From Acholeplasmataceae bacterium (GTDB taxonomy: Bacteria; Bacillota_I; Bacilli_A; Acholeplasmatales; Acholeplasmataceae), in assembly GCA_024709245.1 (NCBI GenBank), contig JANJXB010000012.1, positions 1 through 42,714 on the forward strand: a stretch of DNA of 42,714 bases. The letters run 5' to 3'. Shown here one piece after another: positions 18,585 through 29,566 of the stretch (position 1 is the stretch's first letter; each line of letters opens with the position of its first letter). A program made the position numbers and the translations under genes. The notes beneath the pieces are model-generated. The model was not told where the DNA came from, searched no databases, and was given only the letters and a program-made list of their open reading frames with translations.

Positions 18585-21077
18585 TCATTCATAGGTTCTG
18601 AGTACAATTGACGGTTGAATATTCAATAATTTTACAATATAAACTATTCGAGTAAAGATAAAGACAATCAAAACAAAGAATGAGCCAAAGATGAGTGCAG
18701 ATGATGAGAGTGTGATGTTCTCATACTCTCCCGACCATAAGATGAGGTCGGTCAATTCAAATGAGAGCAAAGTAAATCCGATGAAAGTACCGACGAAAAG
18801 TGGAATGAATAAACCAATACTTTCGCGAATCATCAATAGAATCATTTGTCTTCTGGATAAACCCAAGATGGACATTCTCGCATCGTTTTTCCGCATTTGG
18901 ACAAGTAATAACAGTGAATGATTGATGATGGATAGCACAAAGCATAAGATGATGGCTATCAAAATCACTGTCATATAAAGGGTTGCTCTTTCCATTCTAG
19001 ATACATTGGATTCTACAAATTGCTGATAGTCAAGTACATAAACTAGATTCTGACTGTATGCTTCAATTAAATTAGGATACAAAAGAGATGAATCTTCAGT
19101 ACCATTTACGAAGATGGATGATATACCTGTTTCAGCATAATTGGGTAAGGTATGCAAATTAGTAAATGCCAGATTAGCAATGTATTTCTCAAAGAAACCA
19201 CCAATCACCATCTCAACATTTGGAAAATCAGGATGAATATAACTGATGATGGTATCACCGATATTTAAATGATAAAGCATGCGATAACGTTCAGGAAGTA
19301 TGATGACAGGATAAGGTGCCAAGAGTGATGATATGGAATCATCTGAAAGTGGAAGATCAAAGTAAGTGCTCAATTTGGAAGGTTCCATCGAAACAGTCAT
19401 CAACATCGAATCACCATAGTCTGTGAAGATGATGTTCTCGTAAATCAATGCAGGATCTGAATGTTCTACATCAGTCATTGATTCGATTTCAAGAAGTGTT
19501 TCATCATATCCGGTGATGAAGTTTGTGAGTACATAATCAACTTGATATTCACTTCGGTGAGATGTGAACCGGTGCTCCATGTGTGTGTTTGTGAGCACAA
19601 GTAAAAAGATAGATAGAAAAGATAGCAACAAAACCGATGTGTATTGTCTGAATGATTTTTGTTCGATGAGCATTTTCAGATGAAAAAAGAGTTCTGTTTT
19701 TGCTGGGAAGATGACGAGAAGTTTGATGAGTAAAAAAGGAAGAGTAAATGTCATCAAAACAATTGAAATCACACGAAGGATGACACCAAAATCATTCATA
19801 TGAAATATGCTTGCAACGATGTAGAGTAGGATGGATAAAATGATCAAGATGATGTACATTGTGATTGAAATGGGATCTTTGTTGATATGCTCATTCACTT
19901 CACGGATGGAAGCACTTCTTTGAGTATATAGATAATAACGTAATGATGCACCCACGAAAAGGAAGAGGGATACGCCTAGCGTGAGTAAGATGGTTTGTGG
20001 CTTTAGTTCAAAGATAGAACTTGAGCCGACAAATCGCATACCAAATGAAACAATCCATTGACCGATTGCAACTGAAGCAAATGCGGAAAGCATGAAAAAC
20101 AGCATGAACTCAAGCAAAATCACACCATAGGATAAAGCGGATCTGCCACCCAGCAAATCAATGATTGCAACCATTTTTTTCTTTTCTTCAAAGTATACCA
20201 TCATGGTTGTTGACATCACCAAAAGAATTGCAAAAATAACAATCACGAAAATAACGGAAAATACCGCCAAGTTTCGATCAATCATTTCATTAATTTCTTC
20301 TAGATTAATGGTTTCCCTGATGAAGAGATTGGAGTATCCTGGTAAATCATGCAAATACGATGTGACACTACTTGCTGTTTGTTCATCTTCAATATCGATA
20401 TAAAGTGTGTTGTATAGATTTGCAAAAAAGATTTCAGGCAGTCCAGATAGAGCAGGATTGAGTGCAGATAAGAAGAATGGTAAGCTATAATTTTTATTCA
20501 AATAAATGGCTTTTCCACTCATTAAACCACCATCATCAATGATATCTATGATCACATATGTTTTTTCAGATGATGTCAGTTGCATCGTGATCTCATCACC
20601 GTGACTTAAATTGTAATCATCAGCAAGTGATTGCGTGATGATGACTTGATGCTCAGAAAGTTCAAGCCTTGCTGGATTGACATTTGATATTTTCTTTAAG
20701 GCATCGATCGAAGAAGACATCACTTTGACGTACACTTTTTCTTGATTGAGGGATACCAAGGTATCAATTTCAAAGAATGGGATGACATCTTTCATGTATG
20801 TCCCTTGATTGGGGTCATCGTTTAAAGTTCTCAAAGTAAAGTATCTAGAATTACCAGCCGTTCCAACTGATGCAATCAAATCCAAGTCCCGATATTGAGA
20901 TTTAAGGTCACCAATAAAGTATTCTGTCATGAAACTAGAAGATGAAGTAGCAAGCAATAAAGATGTCATTAAAGCAATCAAGCTCAGCATCAAAAGAATC
21001 GATCTGAGCGGATTTTTAATGATATTTTTGTAGGCATAGCGTAACGAAAAGAGAAACCGATTAGCTGTTTCTTTCAT
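18585..21077 (-). CDS. FtsX/MacB-like ABC transporter permease
   Basis: 830 residues from ATG 21077. This start keeps the usual short cytosolic lead ([26 protein letters not shown]) before helix 1; the open frame extends to 21134 but that would overlap the ATPase gene by 74 bases. About ten membrane helices are seen in the 1+3, 2, 1+3 layout of duplicated FtsX-like permeases, with two large extracytoplasmic domains after helix 1 and after helix 7. This class uses ATP to move lipoproteins, peptides or substrates outside the membrane (LolCDE, MacB, bacitracin exporters) rather than import. Overlaps the ATPase stop by 17 bases. Possible partner: the lipoprotein downstream. Confidence 0.88.
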   Translation of the reverse strand: MKETANRFLFSLRYAYKNIIKNPLRSILLMLSLIALMTSLLLATSSSSFMTEYFIGDLKSQYRDLDLIASVGTAGNSRYFTLRTLNDDPNQGTYMKDVIPFFEIDTLVSLNQEKVYVKVMSSSIDALKKISNVNPARLELSEHQVIITQSLADDYNLSHGDEITMQLTSSEKTYVIIDIIDDGGLMSGKAIYLNKNYSLPFFLSALNPALSGLPEIFFANLYNTLYIDIEDEQTASSVTSYLHDLPGYSNLFIRETINLEEINEMIDRNLAVFSVIFVIVIFAILLVMSTTMMVYFEEKKKMVAIIDLLGGRSALSYGVILLEFMLFFMLSAFASVAIGQWIVSFGMRFVGSSSIFELKPQTILLTLGVSLFLFVGASLRYYLYTQRSASIREVNEHINKDPISITMYIILIILSILLYIVASIFHMNDFGVILRVISIVLMTFTLPFLLIKLLVIFPAKTELFFHLKMLIEQKSFRQYTSVLLLSFLSIFLLVLTNTHMEHRFTSHRSEYQVDYVLTNFITGYDETLLEIESMTDVEHSDPALIYENIIFTDYGDSMLMTVSMEPSKLSTYFDLPLSDDSISSLLAPYPVIILPERYRMLYHLNIGDTIISYIHPDFPNVEMVIGGFFEKYIANLAFTNLHTLPNYAETGISSIFVNGTEDSSLLYPNLIEAYSQNLVYVLDYQQFVESNVSRMERATLYMTVILIAIILCFVLSIINHSLLLLVQMRKNDARMSILGLSRRQMILLMIRESIGLFIPLFVGTFIGFTLLSFELTDLILWSGEYENITLSSSALIFGSFFVLIVFIFTRIVYIVKLLNIQPSIVLRTYE

Positions 21078-21738
21078 CCTTGACCACTTTCCCGTCTTGC
21101 ATATGAATGACTCTTGAACCATAACGTGTGACATCTTCGTTATGTGTTACCATGAGTATGGTTGTATGTAGTTTGATATTAAGCATCTTAAAGAGTTCCA
21201 TGATGAGAATCCCTTGATGATGATCCAAGTTACCAATGGGCTCATCAGCAAATAATACTTTCGGATCATTAATGATGGCGCGTGCAATGGAAACACGTTG
21301 TTGCATCCCACCCGAAAGTTGAGCAGGATAGTAATCGTGATGATTTTTCAGTCCAACCAAATCAAGACAAGCCATGATTTCATCTTTCGATTTTTGTTTA
21401 CCAATCACACTGGCAAGCATCACATTTTCATAGACCGTCAGATTGGGAACTAGATTATAGAATTGAAAAACAAATCCCATATCATGTGCACGCATACGCG
21501 CTCTTTCCTGATCAGTCATGGAGGAAATTTCTTTACCCAACCAAAGGATTTGACCACCTTGATGTGATTCTAATCCAGATAGTGTATAAAGAAGTGTTGT
21601 TTTACCGGATCCGGAAGGACCACAAATTGAAATGAATTCTCCAGACTCAACATCAAAATCGATACCTCTTAAGATATCATAAGTCACACTGCCGTTTGTA
21701 TAGGATTTGGTAAGACCTTTGACTTCAATCTGTTTCAT
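21061..21738 (-). CDS. ABC transporter ATP-binding protein (LolD/MacB class)
   Basis: 225 residues. Walker [10 protein letters not shown] is at 40-48, the Q-loop is in [20 protein letters not shown], the signature [15 protein letters not shown] is near 138-152, Walker B is [12 protein letters not shown] and the H-loop is MVTHNED. The [12 protein letters not shown] and EPIGNLD wording is typical of the MacB/LolD/FtsE group whose permeases are FtsX-like, fitting the next gene. Promoter upstream has an extended -10. Confidence 0.95.
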   Translation of the reverse strand: MKQIEVKGLTKSYTNGSVTYDILRGIDFDVESGEFISICGPSGSGKTTLLYTLSGLESHQGGQILWLGKEISSMTDQERARMRAHDMGFVFQFYNLVPNLTVYENVMLASVIGKQKSKDEIMACLDLVGLKNHHDYYPAQLSGGMQQRVSIARAIINDPKVLFADEPIGNLDHHQGILIMELFKMLNIKLHTTILMVTHNEDVTRYGSRVIHMQDGKVVKDERNS

Positions 21739-21758
21739 CAGTTCACTTCCTTGAATTT

Positions 21759-21767
21759 ATTGTAACA
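21759..21767 (-). promoter_or_regulatory. ABC exporter promoter (extended -10)
   Basis: On the - strand TGT directly precedes TACAAT (21759-21764). No convincing -35. The ATPase ATG lies 20 bases downstream after an AAGGAAGTGA ribosome site. Confidence 0.5.
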
Positions 21768-21826
21768 TAGAAGCGATGAGTCGTGCTCTTTTGGTGATGG
21801 GAGAAACCTAGGAACGATTTAATTTA

Positions 21827-21835
21827 TGCTATAAT
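21827..21835 (+). promoter_or_regulatory. Extended -10 promoter of membrane-protein gene
   Basis: TGC (21827-21829) then TATAAT (21830-21835), preceded by TTA, the same TATGCTATAAT string as the dnaX and maf promoters. No good -35. Confidence 0.65.
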
Positions 21836-21872
21836 ATGACTAAATCAATTCAAGGTATACCTGAAGGGATGT

Positions 21873-23222
21873 GTGGAAACAATGAGAAAAATCATGAGAT
21901 ATATACTACAACTAACAGTTTCTATGATGTTAGGTATACTGATTTTAGGTATCCAATTTTATATCACAAGTTCTAAAGAAAAGCTCATAGGCAATTTAGC
22001 GGAGATTGACTCTTTTGGTATCGTCGATACGCACAAGTCAGAAGCATGGCATCATCAATTGATTCGAGCAATCGATGATGATGCAGCATCTGTTTCTTTT
22101 TTCTTATACAGTAATCAAGAAAATGCACGCTTCACTTTCCTAGATGAAGACGATCAAGAAATCGAAAGTATTCAAGGATCATTACTCATCGAGGATTATC
22201 AATTCATTTCACTCGATATTGATCACTTAACAATCGTTCGCATGACAGTTCATATCGATAACGCCTTAGTAGATTCAGTCACATTCATGTATCTAAATGA
22301 CTACAGGGATGCGAAACTACTGGATGTCTATCCCAATCAATCAAACCTGTTACTTCTCTATGAGGAGATTTCTACAAACATCACGATTTTTGAATACATC
22401 AAGACACAGTTTCTATGGCTTGCTGTCATCATTGTTTCACTTACGGCGTTCTTCAATATTGTTCACATCATCTACAAAAAAATAAACCTCAAGAATATTC
22501 CCATTTCAGAACGTATGTCTATTCATTTTAAATACATGAGAAACATCTTATCAAAAGTGAAGTGGTTATTGAAACAACTAACCTACAATCTGTTTGGTGG
22601 ATTGTTCATCTATGTCATCTCAACACTCTTACTTGTCATCATTATTGGTGAGGATGAAACAGAAGGTTTAGAACCGCCTCATGAGGCCATTTACTTCAAC
22701 GAAGTATCTAATGGATTTGACATTACTGTGAACATTGGAGCATCCGATTCTACATGGAATGATTCAGACTATGGCCCGAATTATATTTATTACAATGTCG
22801 TCTTTAATGGTAAACCTTCAGGCTATTATGTTGCATCCTTAAGCACAGACAATGGTTATCAAGGACGCGCTCTTTCTGATCAAGGATTACTCTTTACAGG
22901 TTATGAAGATCCCGAATATAGCACGATTAATATCTATCATGCATATGACTTTGAATCATCAGAAACCTTTACGTTGGTCATTCGGAATGCAGCAACCGGA
23001 CTCATCGTTTTTGAGTCCGATACCTACACACTCTACAAGCATTATGATGATGTCAGTGATGCATTTGGTATTGTGATTGAACCTGAACCTTGGCAGTATT
23101 CGCTTTACGTGTTTGTATTCCATGTACTCATTACAACATCACTAATCCGGTATTTATACGATAAAGGTCACAATAAGAGACTTGCCAAAAAGGCTCAAAG
23201 AGAAGCACTCAAGAATCAATAA
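21873..23222 (+). CDS. Four-helix membrane protein with two external domains, function unknown
   Basis: 449 residues from GTG 21873 (AAGGG just upstream); ATG 21882 is an equal alternative. Predicted helices lie at about 10-31, 181-203, 240-260 and 407-428. Between helices 1 and 2 is a 150-residue domain rich in Asp and beta pattern, and between 3 and 4 a 145-residue domain with aromatic beta strands (NGFDITVNIGASDS; NYIYYNVVFNGKPSGYYVA), both probably outside. The tail after helix 4 is Lys/Arg-rich, so cytosolic. No family recognised. It is divergent from the ABC exporter across 134 bases, which hints at a shared envelope role. Confidence 0.75.
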   Translation: METMRKIMRYILQLTVSMMLGILILGIQFYITSSKEKLIGNLAEIDSFGIVDTHKSEAWHHQLIRAIDDDAASVSFFLYSNQENARFTFLDEDDQEIESIQGSLLIEDYQFISLDIDHLTIVRMTVHIDNALVDSVTFMYLNDYRDAKLLDVYPNQSNLLLLYEEISTNITIFEYIKTQFLWLAVIIVSLTAFFNIVHIIYKKINLKNIPISERMSIHFKYMRNILSKVKWLLKQLTYNLFGGLFIYVISTLLLVIIIGEDETEGLEPPHEAIYFNEVSNGFDITVNIGASDSTWNDSDYGPNYIYYNVVFNGKPSGYYVASLSTDNGYQGRALSDQGLLFTGYEDPEYSTINIYHAYDFESSETFTLVIRNAATGLIVFESDTYTLYKHYDDVSDAFGIVIEPEPWQYSLYVFVFHVLITTSLIRYLYDKGHNKRLAKKAQREALKNQ

Positions 23223-23228
23223 ATAAAA

Positions 23229-23258
23229 GGCGTTCACCACAAGGTGAGCGCCTCATCT
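23229..23258. terminator. Bidirectional terminator between membrane-protein gene and lysS
   Basis: GGCGTTCACC (23229-23238) pairs with GGTGAGCGCC (23243-23252), one T-G pair, loop ACAA. The - strand side has CCTTTTATTTATT, a fair U-tract for lysS; the + side is weaker (TCATCTTTT). Confidence 0.75.
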
Positions 23259-23259
23259 T

Positions 23260-24795
<1,536 letters not shown>

Positions 24796-24797
24796 AG

Positions 24798-25043
24798 TTA
24801 TGGCCGTTTTTCTTCCTTCAAAAGCTCATACATCAGTTGGTCTTTCTTCGGTTCAATCGAAGTGACTTTAACCGTGATGATTTTAAGTCCCAAATGAAGC
24901 GTCAGGATATCATTTTCTTTGATGGCTGTTGATGGTTTGGCAAGTTTGCCATTCACTTCAACTTTTTCCTTTTCAGCTGCTTCTTTGGCAACAGTGCGAC
25001 GCTTGATGATGCGTGCAACTTTTAAGTACTTATCAAGCCGCAT
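24798..25043 (-). CDS. rqcP: S4-domain RNA-binding protein RqcP (YabO-like)
   Basis: 81 residues from ATG 25043; the open frame extends further but only within fts[29 protein letters not shown] is the S4 domain opening (given in part), followed by [23 protein letters not shown]. In Firmicutes RqcP works with RqcH in adding alanine tails to stalled peptides on the 50S subunit. RqcH is not in this window. It overlaps ftsH by 11 bases and ends in a terminator. Confidence 0.88.
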   Translation of the reverse strand: MRLDKYLKVARIIKRRTVAKEAAEKEKVEVNGKLAKPSTAIKENDILTLHLGLKIITVKVTSIEPKKDQLMYELLKEEKRP

Positions 25044-26955
25044 TGCCGTTTGCTGCCTGTTTCTCACTCCACCATGAGAGTTTACCGGTTTGAACAATTT
25101 CATCAATATCGGACTTGGTTAAAGTTTCAACATCAATTAAATACTGTGCAATCAAATCCAGGAGTGATCTGTTTTCTGTGATGATGGCTTTCGCATTTTC
25201 ATAACATGCTGTAATGATATGTCGGACTTCTTTATCAATTTCATGAGCGACTTGGTCGGAGAAGTTCTTTTCTTTCATGTAGTCTCTGCCTAAGAAGACG
25301 TTGCCACCAACACTTTCGTATTGGACAGGACCTAAGTCGGACATTCCATATTCAGTAACCATGGCTCTTGCGATGGTGGTTGCCATTTGGAAGTCGTTGT
25401 ATGCACCTGTGGTGACAGTATCAAAGACGATTTCCTCAGCTACACGACCTCCCATATAAGAAGTGATTCGTGCAAGTAAGGATTTCTTAGTTTCAAGGAA
25501 TTTTTCTTCAAGAGGTGTCATGAGATTATATCCACCTGCTCGACCTCTTGGGATGATTGTAACTTTTTGAACGATATTGGCATCTTCTAATTTGATACCG
25601 ATGACAGCATGTCCTGCTTCGTGATATGCGACTGTTTTCTTTTCGTCAACAGAATATTTCCGACTCTTTTTCGCAGGTCCCATCATGACTCTATCGATGG
25701 CTTCATCCATATCTTGTTCTGAAATCATGGTGCGATTATCTCTTGCAGCAAGAAGAGCGGCTTCATTGAGCAAGTTTTCAATGTCCGCACCCGAGAATCC
25801 TGGAATACGTCCTGCAAATTCGTTGAACTTGATTTTTGGATCAAGTTTCTTATTTCGAGCATGGACTTTAAGGATTGCTTCACGACCTCTGATGTCTGGA
25901 AGACTAATTGTAATCTGACGGTCAAAACGTCCTGGTCTAAGGAGTGCTGGGTCAAGTACGTCTGGACGGTTGGTAGCTGCAATGATGATAATGCCCATGT
26001 TGGATGTAAATCCATCCATTTCAACAAGGAGTTGGTTTAATGTTTGTTCTCTTTCGTCGTGTCCACCACCTAAACCTGCGCCTCTTTGACGACCCACCGC
26101 ATCAATTTCATCGATGAAGATGATGCAAGGAGAATTCTCTTTAGCAACCTTGAAAAGGTCTCTGACACGGGATGCACCGACCCCGACAAACATTTCAACG
26201 AAATCAGAACCGGAAATCGAGAAGAAGGGAACATTGGCTTCACCTGCGACTGCACGTGCAATCAATGTTTTACCAGTTCCTGGAGAACCGACAAGTAGAA
26301 CACCTTTAGGAATTCTTGCACCCATGTCAACATATTTCTTGGGTGTTTTTAAGAAATCGATGAGTTCTTCCATTTCTTGCTTTTCTTCATCACAACCTGC
26401 AACATCTTTAAATGTGACTGATTTTTCACGGTTGAGTTTTGCTCTATTCTTCGCAAAATCGAATGCCTTTGAATTTTGATTATTGGCATTTCTAAAGATG
26501 ATGAATAAAATAACAACCACCAAGATGAGAGGGACAAGGTTTAAAATGACGGTCCAGAATGTGATTCCGGATCTTGGAACAATCGAAGTTGTTCCACCTT
26601 TAGATTCTACAACTTCAAAAATCGCTTGTGCTTGATCAAGCGGCATGATGGATTCGAAATTGACAGTTCCATACACTGAAGAGGAACCAGTATTGGGATA
26701 GAAGATACCTGAAATTTGAACTAAAGTGATGTTGTCACCACCTACAGGCGTGTATTCTATCTTTTCAATATGTCCAAGATCAGCGGATTGCGCGAGTTCG
26801 GTTGCATTAAGACTTGCGACTTCACCTTGAAGTGCGTCTCTTAAGAATAGAAAAATACCAATGACAATGATCAAGGTGAACAGCATGATCAAATAGTCAG
26901 GCTTTTTGCGATAATCTACTTTTTTTCTTGGATTGCGGTTTGGGTTTTGATTCAT
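25033..26955 (-). CDS. ftsH: ATP-dependent zinc metalloprotease FtsH
   Basis: 640 residues from ATG 26955, chosen over the ATG two codons upstream because AAGGGG is 7 bases before it. Two N-terminal membrane helices (about 20-40 and 130-150) enclose a small external domain. AAA domain: Walker A GSPGTGKT at 223-230, Walker [13 protein letters not shown], and the second region of homology with [20 protein letters not shown]. Zinc protease HEAGH at 445-449. Membrane-bound quality-control protease. It is next to hpt and tilS, as in Bacillus. Confidence 0.98.
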   Translation of the reverse strand: MNQNPNRNPRKKVDYRKKPDYLIMLFTLIIVIGIFLFLRDALQGEVASLNATELAQSADLGHIEKIEYTPVGGDNITLVQISGIFYPNTGSSSVYGTVNFESIMPLDQAQAIFEVVESKGGTTSIVPRSGITFWTVILNLVPLILVVVILFIIFRNANNQNSKAFDFAKNRAKLNREKSVTFKDVAGCDEEKQEMEELIDFLKTPKKYVDMGARIPKGVLLVGSPGTGKTLIARAVAGEANVPFFSISGSDFVEMFVGVGASRVRDLFKVAKENSPCIIFIDEIDAVGRQRGAGLGGGHDEREQTLNQLLVEMDGFTSNMGIIIIAATNRPDVLDPALLRPGRFDRQITISLPDIRGREAILKVHARNKKLDPKIKFNEFAGRIPGFSGADIENLLNEAALLAARDNRTMISEQDMDEAIDRVMMGPAKKSRKYSVDEKKTVAYHEAGHAVIGIKLEDANIVQKVTIIPRGRAGGYNLMTPLEEKFLETKKSLLARITSYMGGRVAEEIVFDTVTTGAYNDFQMATTIARAMVTEYGMSDLGPVQYESVGGNVFLGRDYMKEKNFSDQVAHEIDKEVRHIITACYENAKAIITENRSLLDLIAQYLIDVETLTKSDIDEIVQTGKLSWWSEKQAANGNAA

Positions 26956-26967
26956 GGACATACCCCT

Positions 26968-27510
26968 TTATTTAGAGTTATATACTTCGGGTTTTAGAAT
27001 TCCTACGTATGGTAAATTGCGATAAAATTCATCATAATCGAGTCCATATCCTACAACGAATGCTTTCGGAATAACTCGTCCTACATAGTCGGGCTGATAC
27101 TCTCTGACTCGTCCTGCGGGTTTATCAAGAAGTGTTGCAATCTTGACGGTTTTAGCCCCCCTATGCTTGAGCAGTTCAAGGATGGTGACAATCGTATTGG
27201 CTGTATCTACAATATCTTCAACAATCAAGACATCTCGATCCTTGACAGAGATATCTAAATCCATTTTGATTTTCACATCACCTGAAGATGCGATGCCACC
27301 ATGATAACTTGAGACGGACATATAAGCGAGTTCAAACTTCAGATCAATCGATCTGGATAAGTCTGCCATGAAAGGCACACATCCTTTGAGAAGACCAATG
27401 AGCAAAGGACTTTTATCACGATAGTCTTCAGTGATTTGCTTACCCATGGTTCTACAAATTTCTTTGATTTCAGTTTCAGAAACAAGAATCGCTTGAATAT
27501 CATTGTGCAT
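26968..27510 (-). CDS. hpt: Hypoxanthine phosphoribosyltransferase
   Basis: 180 residues, normal length. The PRPP-binding loop VLIVEDIVDTANT (94-106) carries acidic E98/D99; the family more often has DTGLT, so DTANT is a small variation. LLIGLLKGCVPFMADL and SSYHGGIASSGDVK also match the family. It salvages hypoxanthine (and guanine) to IMP/GMP. It overlaps the tilS stop by 11 bases and lies 12 bases before ftsH. Confidence 0.95.
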   Translation of the reverse strand: MHNDIQAILVSETEIKEICRTMGKQITEDYRDKSPLLIGLLKGCVPFMADLSRSIDLKFELAYMSVSSYHGGIASSGDVKIKMDLDISVKDRDVLIVEDIVDTANTIVTILELLKHRGAKTVKIATLLDKPAGRVREYQPDYVGRVIPKAFVVGYGLDYDEFYRNLPYVGILKPEVYNSK

Positions 27511-28795
27511 GTTTTTTGTCCTCTTTTATCGTGAAATATAGTGTGTGATCATTGCCAAGTGTTTGGTTGATATAATAATGCTCAACCCATAAGATTTGAT
27601 TGTTTGAATCCGTGAGCAACCAGAGTTTTTGTCGTTCTTCCATGGGGATTTTCAAATCAATCAAGAGTTTTTTAAGCTTCTTATGACCATAATCAAAGGC
27701 GAGTTGATCTCCTTCTTCACGATGGCGTAGCCATAGTGGAAATGCTAATTCATTATAACATAATTTAGTGAATTCTTCAGTAACAGCACCAGAATTGTAT
27801 GAAAATGTGAAAACTGCGACATTTTCAATGACGGTCGTTTCAGGTGTGAGTTTGATACGTGTGTTTTTTGAATGTGTCGTTGATGTAATATAAGCCTCAC
27901 GATAAGCCTTTGTGAAGCGAAATTCCCTGCTAAGCTCATACGATTGATTCGGCTTAGATGAGAGAAGCATTTTCTTGATTTTTAAGACGGTTTCAAATGT
28001 AAATGAGATTTCGTGATCTTCCATCAAATAGGCAATCGCATCCTCTTGGAGGACTGGGTCCCAATGAGCAAATAAATTGAGATCAATGATCATTGATGAT
28101 GGGATGTGTTGAATGGTTGTCTTTCTGATAAAATGAAATGCATTCGATAACTGCATATGGTATTGTTTAATCTGTTCAAGCAGGTTTTCGTTTTCCTGTT
28201 TCATGACAGGAACAATCGCATGTCGATATCGATTTCTAAGGTAGTAGTTATCTTCATTTGAACTGTCATTTAAGTAGAGCACATGATGCTCGGTTGCATA
28301 GTCAATCAATTCAGTTTTTGATGTGTACAATAAGGGTTTAACATAAATGAATTCTCCATCTTGATGCATCATCTGCATGCCAGCGTACCCAAGAAGGTTG
28401 CTACCACGTGTGAGTTTCATTAAAATATTTTCGAAGAGATCATCCAGATGATGAGCTGTGAGGATATAAGGAGTTTGGTAGAGTCGAGCTACTTCTTTGA
28501 GATAATGAGTTCTTAATAGATGAGCTTGATGATGAAAATTGCCATCACGAATATCAATGGTGTAGTAATGAAAAGCGAGATTGTTTTTTTGGGCAAAAGA
28601 TTCAACCAAATCTTTTTCGATGATGGATTCATCACGCTTTAAGTGATTAAAGTGAACAACGATGATTCTGTACCCTGAATCAAGCAACATTGAAACAAGT
28701 GACATGGAGTCAATGCCGCCGCTCACAGAAAGAATGAGTGGGTATTGATTCGAAATATGCAATTCCTTTTGCAATACATGGCTGATCGATTTCAT
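27500..28795 (-). CDS. tilS: tRNA(Ile)-lysidine synthetase
   Basis: 431 residues. The N-type ATP pyrophosphatase motif SGGIDS is at 25-30, followed by VVHFNHLKRDES and the TAHHLDDLFENILMKLTRG segment typical of TilS. A C-terminal substrate-recognition domain ends KKLLIDLKIPMEERQKLWLL. It converts C34 of the AUA-reading tRNA-Ile to lysidine. GAGGTGA precedes the ATG; it leads the tilS-hpt-ftsH-rqcP operon. Confidence 0.96.
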   Translation of the reverse strand: MKSISHVLQKELHISNQYPLILSVSGGIDSMSLVSMLLDSGYRIIVVHFNHLKRDESIIEKDLVESFAQKNNLAFHYYTIDIRDGNFHHQAHLLRTHYLKEVARLYQTPYILTAHHLDDLFENILMKLTRGSNLLGYAGMQMMHQDGEFIYVKPLLYTSKTELIDYATEHHVLYLNDSSNEDNYYLRNRYRHAIVPVMKQENENLLEQIKQYHMQLSNAFHFIRKTTIQHIPSSMIIDLNLFAHWDPVLQEDAIAYLMEDHEISFTFETVLKIKKMLLSSKPNQSYELSREFRFTKAYREAYITSTTHSKNTRIKLTPETTVIENVAVFTFSYNSGAVTEEFTKLCYNELAFPLWLRHREEGDQLAFDYGHKKLKKLLIDLKIPMEERQKLWLLTDSNNQILWVEHYYINQTLGNDHTLYFTIKEDKKHAQ

Positions 28796-28822
28796 GCAGG
28801 GTCACCTCATTTCTATGGTCAT

Positions 28823-28831
28823 ATTATATCA
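28823..28831 (-). promoter_or_regulatory. tilS operon promoter (extended -10)
   Basis: On the - strand TGA then TATAAT (28823-28828). No clear -35. The divergent maf promoter is about 45 bases away. Confidence 0.65.
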
Positions 28832-28871
28832 TGCGAACTCAACATTTTGATGATTAATATCCCCAAACCTA

Positions 28872-28880
28872 TGCTATAAT
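28872..28880 (+). promoter_or_regulatory. maf promoter (extended -10)
   Basis: TGC (28872-28874) then TATAAT (28875-28880). GAAGGAGG follows before the ATG at 28906. Confidence 0.7.
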
Positions 28881-28905
28881 GAGGTAGATTGAAGGAGGCA
28901 TTTCA

Positions 28906-29457
28906 ATGCTTGTACTTGCCAGCAGTTCTCCAAGAAGAGCGAAATTAATGAAAGACGCAGGTCTTGATTTTATTGTTGAACCGAGTTATATTGATGAAGA
29001 TATCGATGAAAAAATGAAGCCTGCCGATTTGGTCACCGAGCTTGCAAAATTAAAAGCCGTTCATGTCGCTGGTAAATATCCAAACGATGTTGTCATTGGT
29101 GCGGATACGATTGTTGTCTATGAAGATCAAATCCTGGGAAAACCAAAAGATGAAAATGACGCATATCGTATGCTGAAATTACTCTCGAATGATCGTCATA
29201 TCGTATACACAGCGGTTGCACTCGTCAAAGGCGAAAACATCAAAACATTTGTTTCTGAAACTGAAGTTTCAATGAAAAATTTATCAGATTTAGAAATATG
29301 GAACTATATTAAAACAGGTGAACCCATGGACAAAGCCGGAGCGTATGGCATCCAAGGGGGTGGTGGAAGTCTTGTTGATCACTACAAGGGCGATTTCTTC
29401 ACCATTGTTGGGTTACCTCTCAAAGATTTGCTTGAAGCACTCAAGACATTTAAATAG
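28906..29457 (+). CDS. maf: Maf family nucleotide pyrophosphatase
   Basis: 183 residues. LVLASSSPRRAKLM is the Maf substrate loop at 2-15; GADTIVVYEDQILGKP carries the catalytic Asp; later GAYGIQGGGG fits. The family hydrolyses non-canonical or modified nucleoside triphosphates (dTTP/UTP or m7GTP types). Single-gene transcript bounded by an extended -10 promoter and a strong terminator. Confidence 0.94.
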   Translation: MLVLASSSPRRAKLMKDAGLDFIVEPSYIDEDIDEKMKPADLVTELAKLKAVHVAGKYPNDVVIGADTIVVYEDQILGKPKDENDAYRMLKLLSNDRHIVYTAVALVKGENIKTFVSETEVSMKNLSDLEIWNYIKTGEPMDKAGAYGIQGGGGSLVDHYKGDFFTIVGLPLKDLLEALKTFK

Positions 29458-29466
29458 AAGAATTCG

Positions 29467-29499
29467 AAAGTCGTTTGCAAAAAACGGCTTTTTCTTTTT
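29467..29499 (+). terminator. Intrinsic terminator after maf
   Basis: AAAGTCGTTT (29467-29476) pairs with AAACGGCTTT (29482-29491), one T-G pair, loop GCAAA, followed by TTCTTTTT. The end of the T-tract touches the -35 of the next operon. Confidence 0.85.
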
Positions 29500-29533
29500 A
29501 CAAGGACATAAAACATGGATATTATTATATAAT
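29497..29533 (+). promoter_or_regulatory. Promoter of the glycoside operon
   Basis: TTTACA (29497-29502), 17-base spacer, TATTAT (29520-29525). A perfect TATAAT at 29528-29533 is an alternative -10 but has no -35 at the right distance. Confidence 0.6.
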
Positions 29534-29542
29534 AAAATAAAA

Positions 29543-29556
29543 GTAAAGCGTTTACA
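29543..29556 (+). promoter_or_regulatory. cre-like LacI-family operator of the glycoside operon
   Basis: GTAAA-GCG-TTTAC is a perfect palindrome around GCG (29543-29555). Read on the other strand it gives TGTAAACGCTTTAC, matching 12 of 14 positions of the CcpA site TGWAANCGNTNWCA. It lies just downstream of the predicted transcription start, where CcpA-type sites repress. A dedicated LacI-family repressor would fit as well. Confidence 0.6.
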
Positions 29557-29566
29557 GGAGCGTGTC

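Noticed and set aside
21069-21134. Longer N terminus for the ABC permease
   Set aside because: The extra 19 residues come from reading the end of the ATPase gene in another frame; the family normally begins close to [19 protein letters not shown].
26114-26479. Antisense open frame of 121 codons over ftsH
   Set aside because: It mirrors the codon pattern of the highly conserved AAA domain, has no ribosome site and shows no protein-like motifs.
29318-29566. N-terminal extension of the GH13 enzyme
   Set aside because: The open frame runs back through maf, the maf terminator and the operon promoter; the ribosome site and family start agree on ATG 29567.
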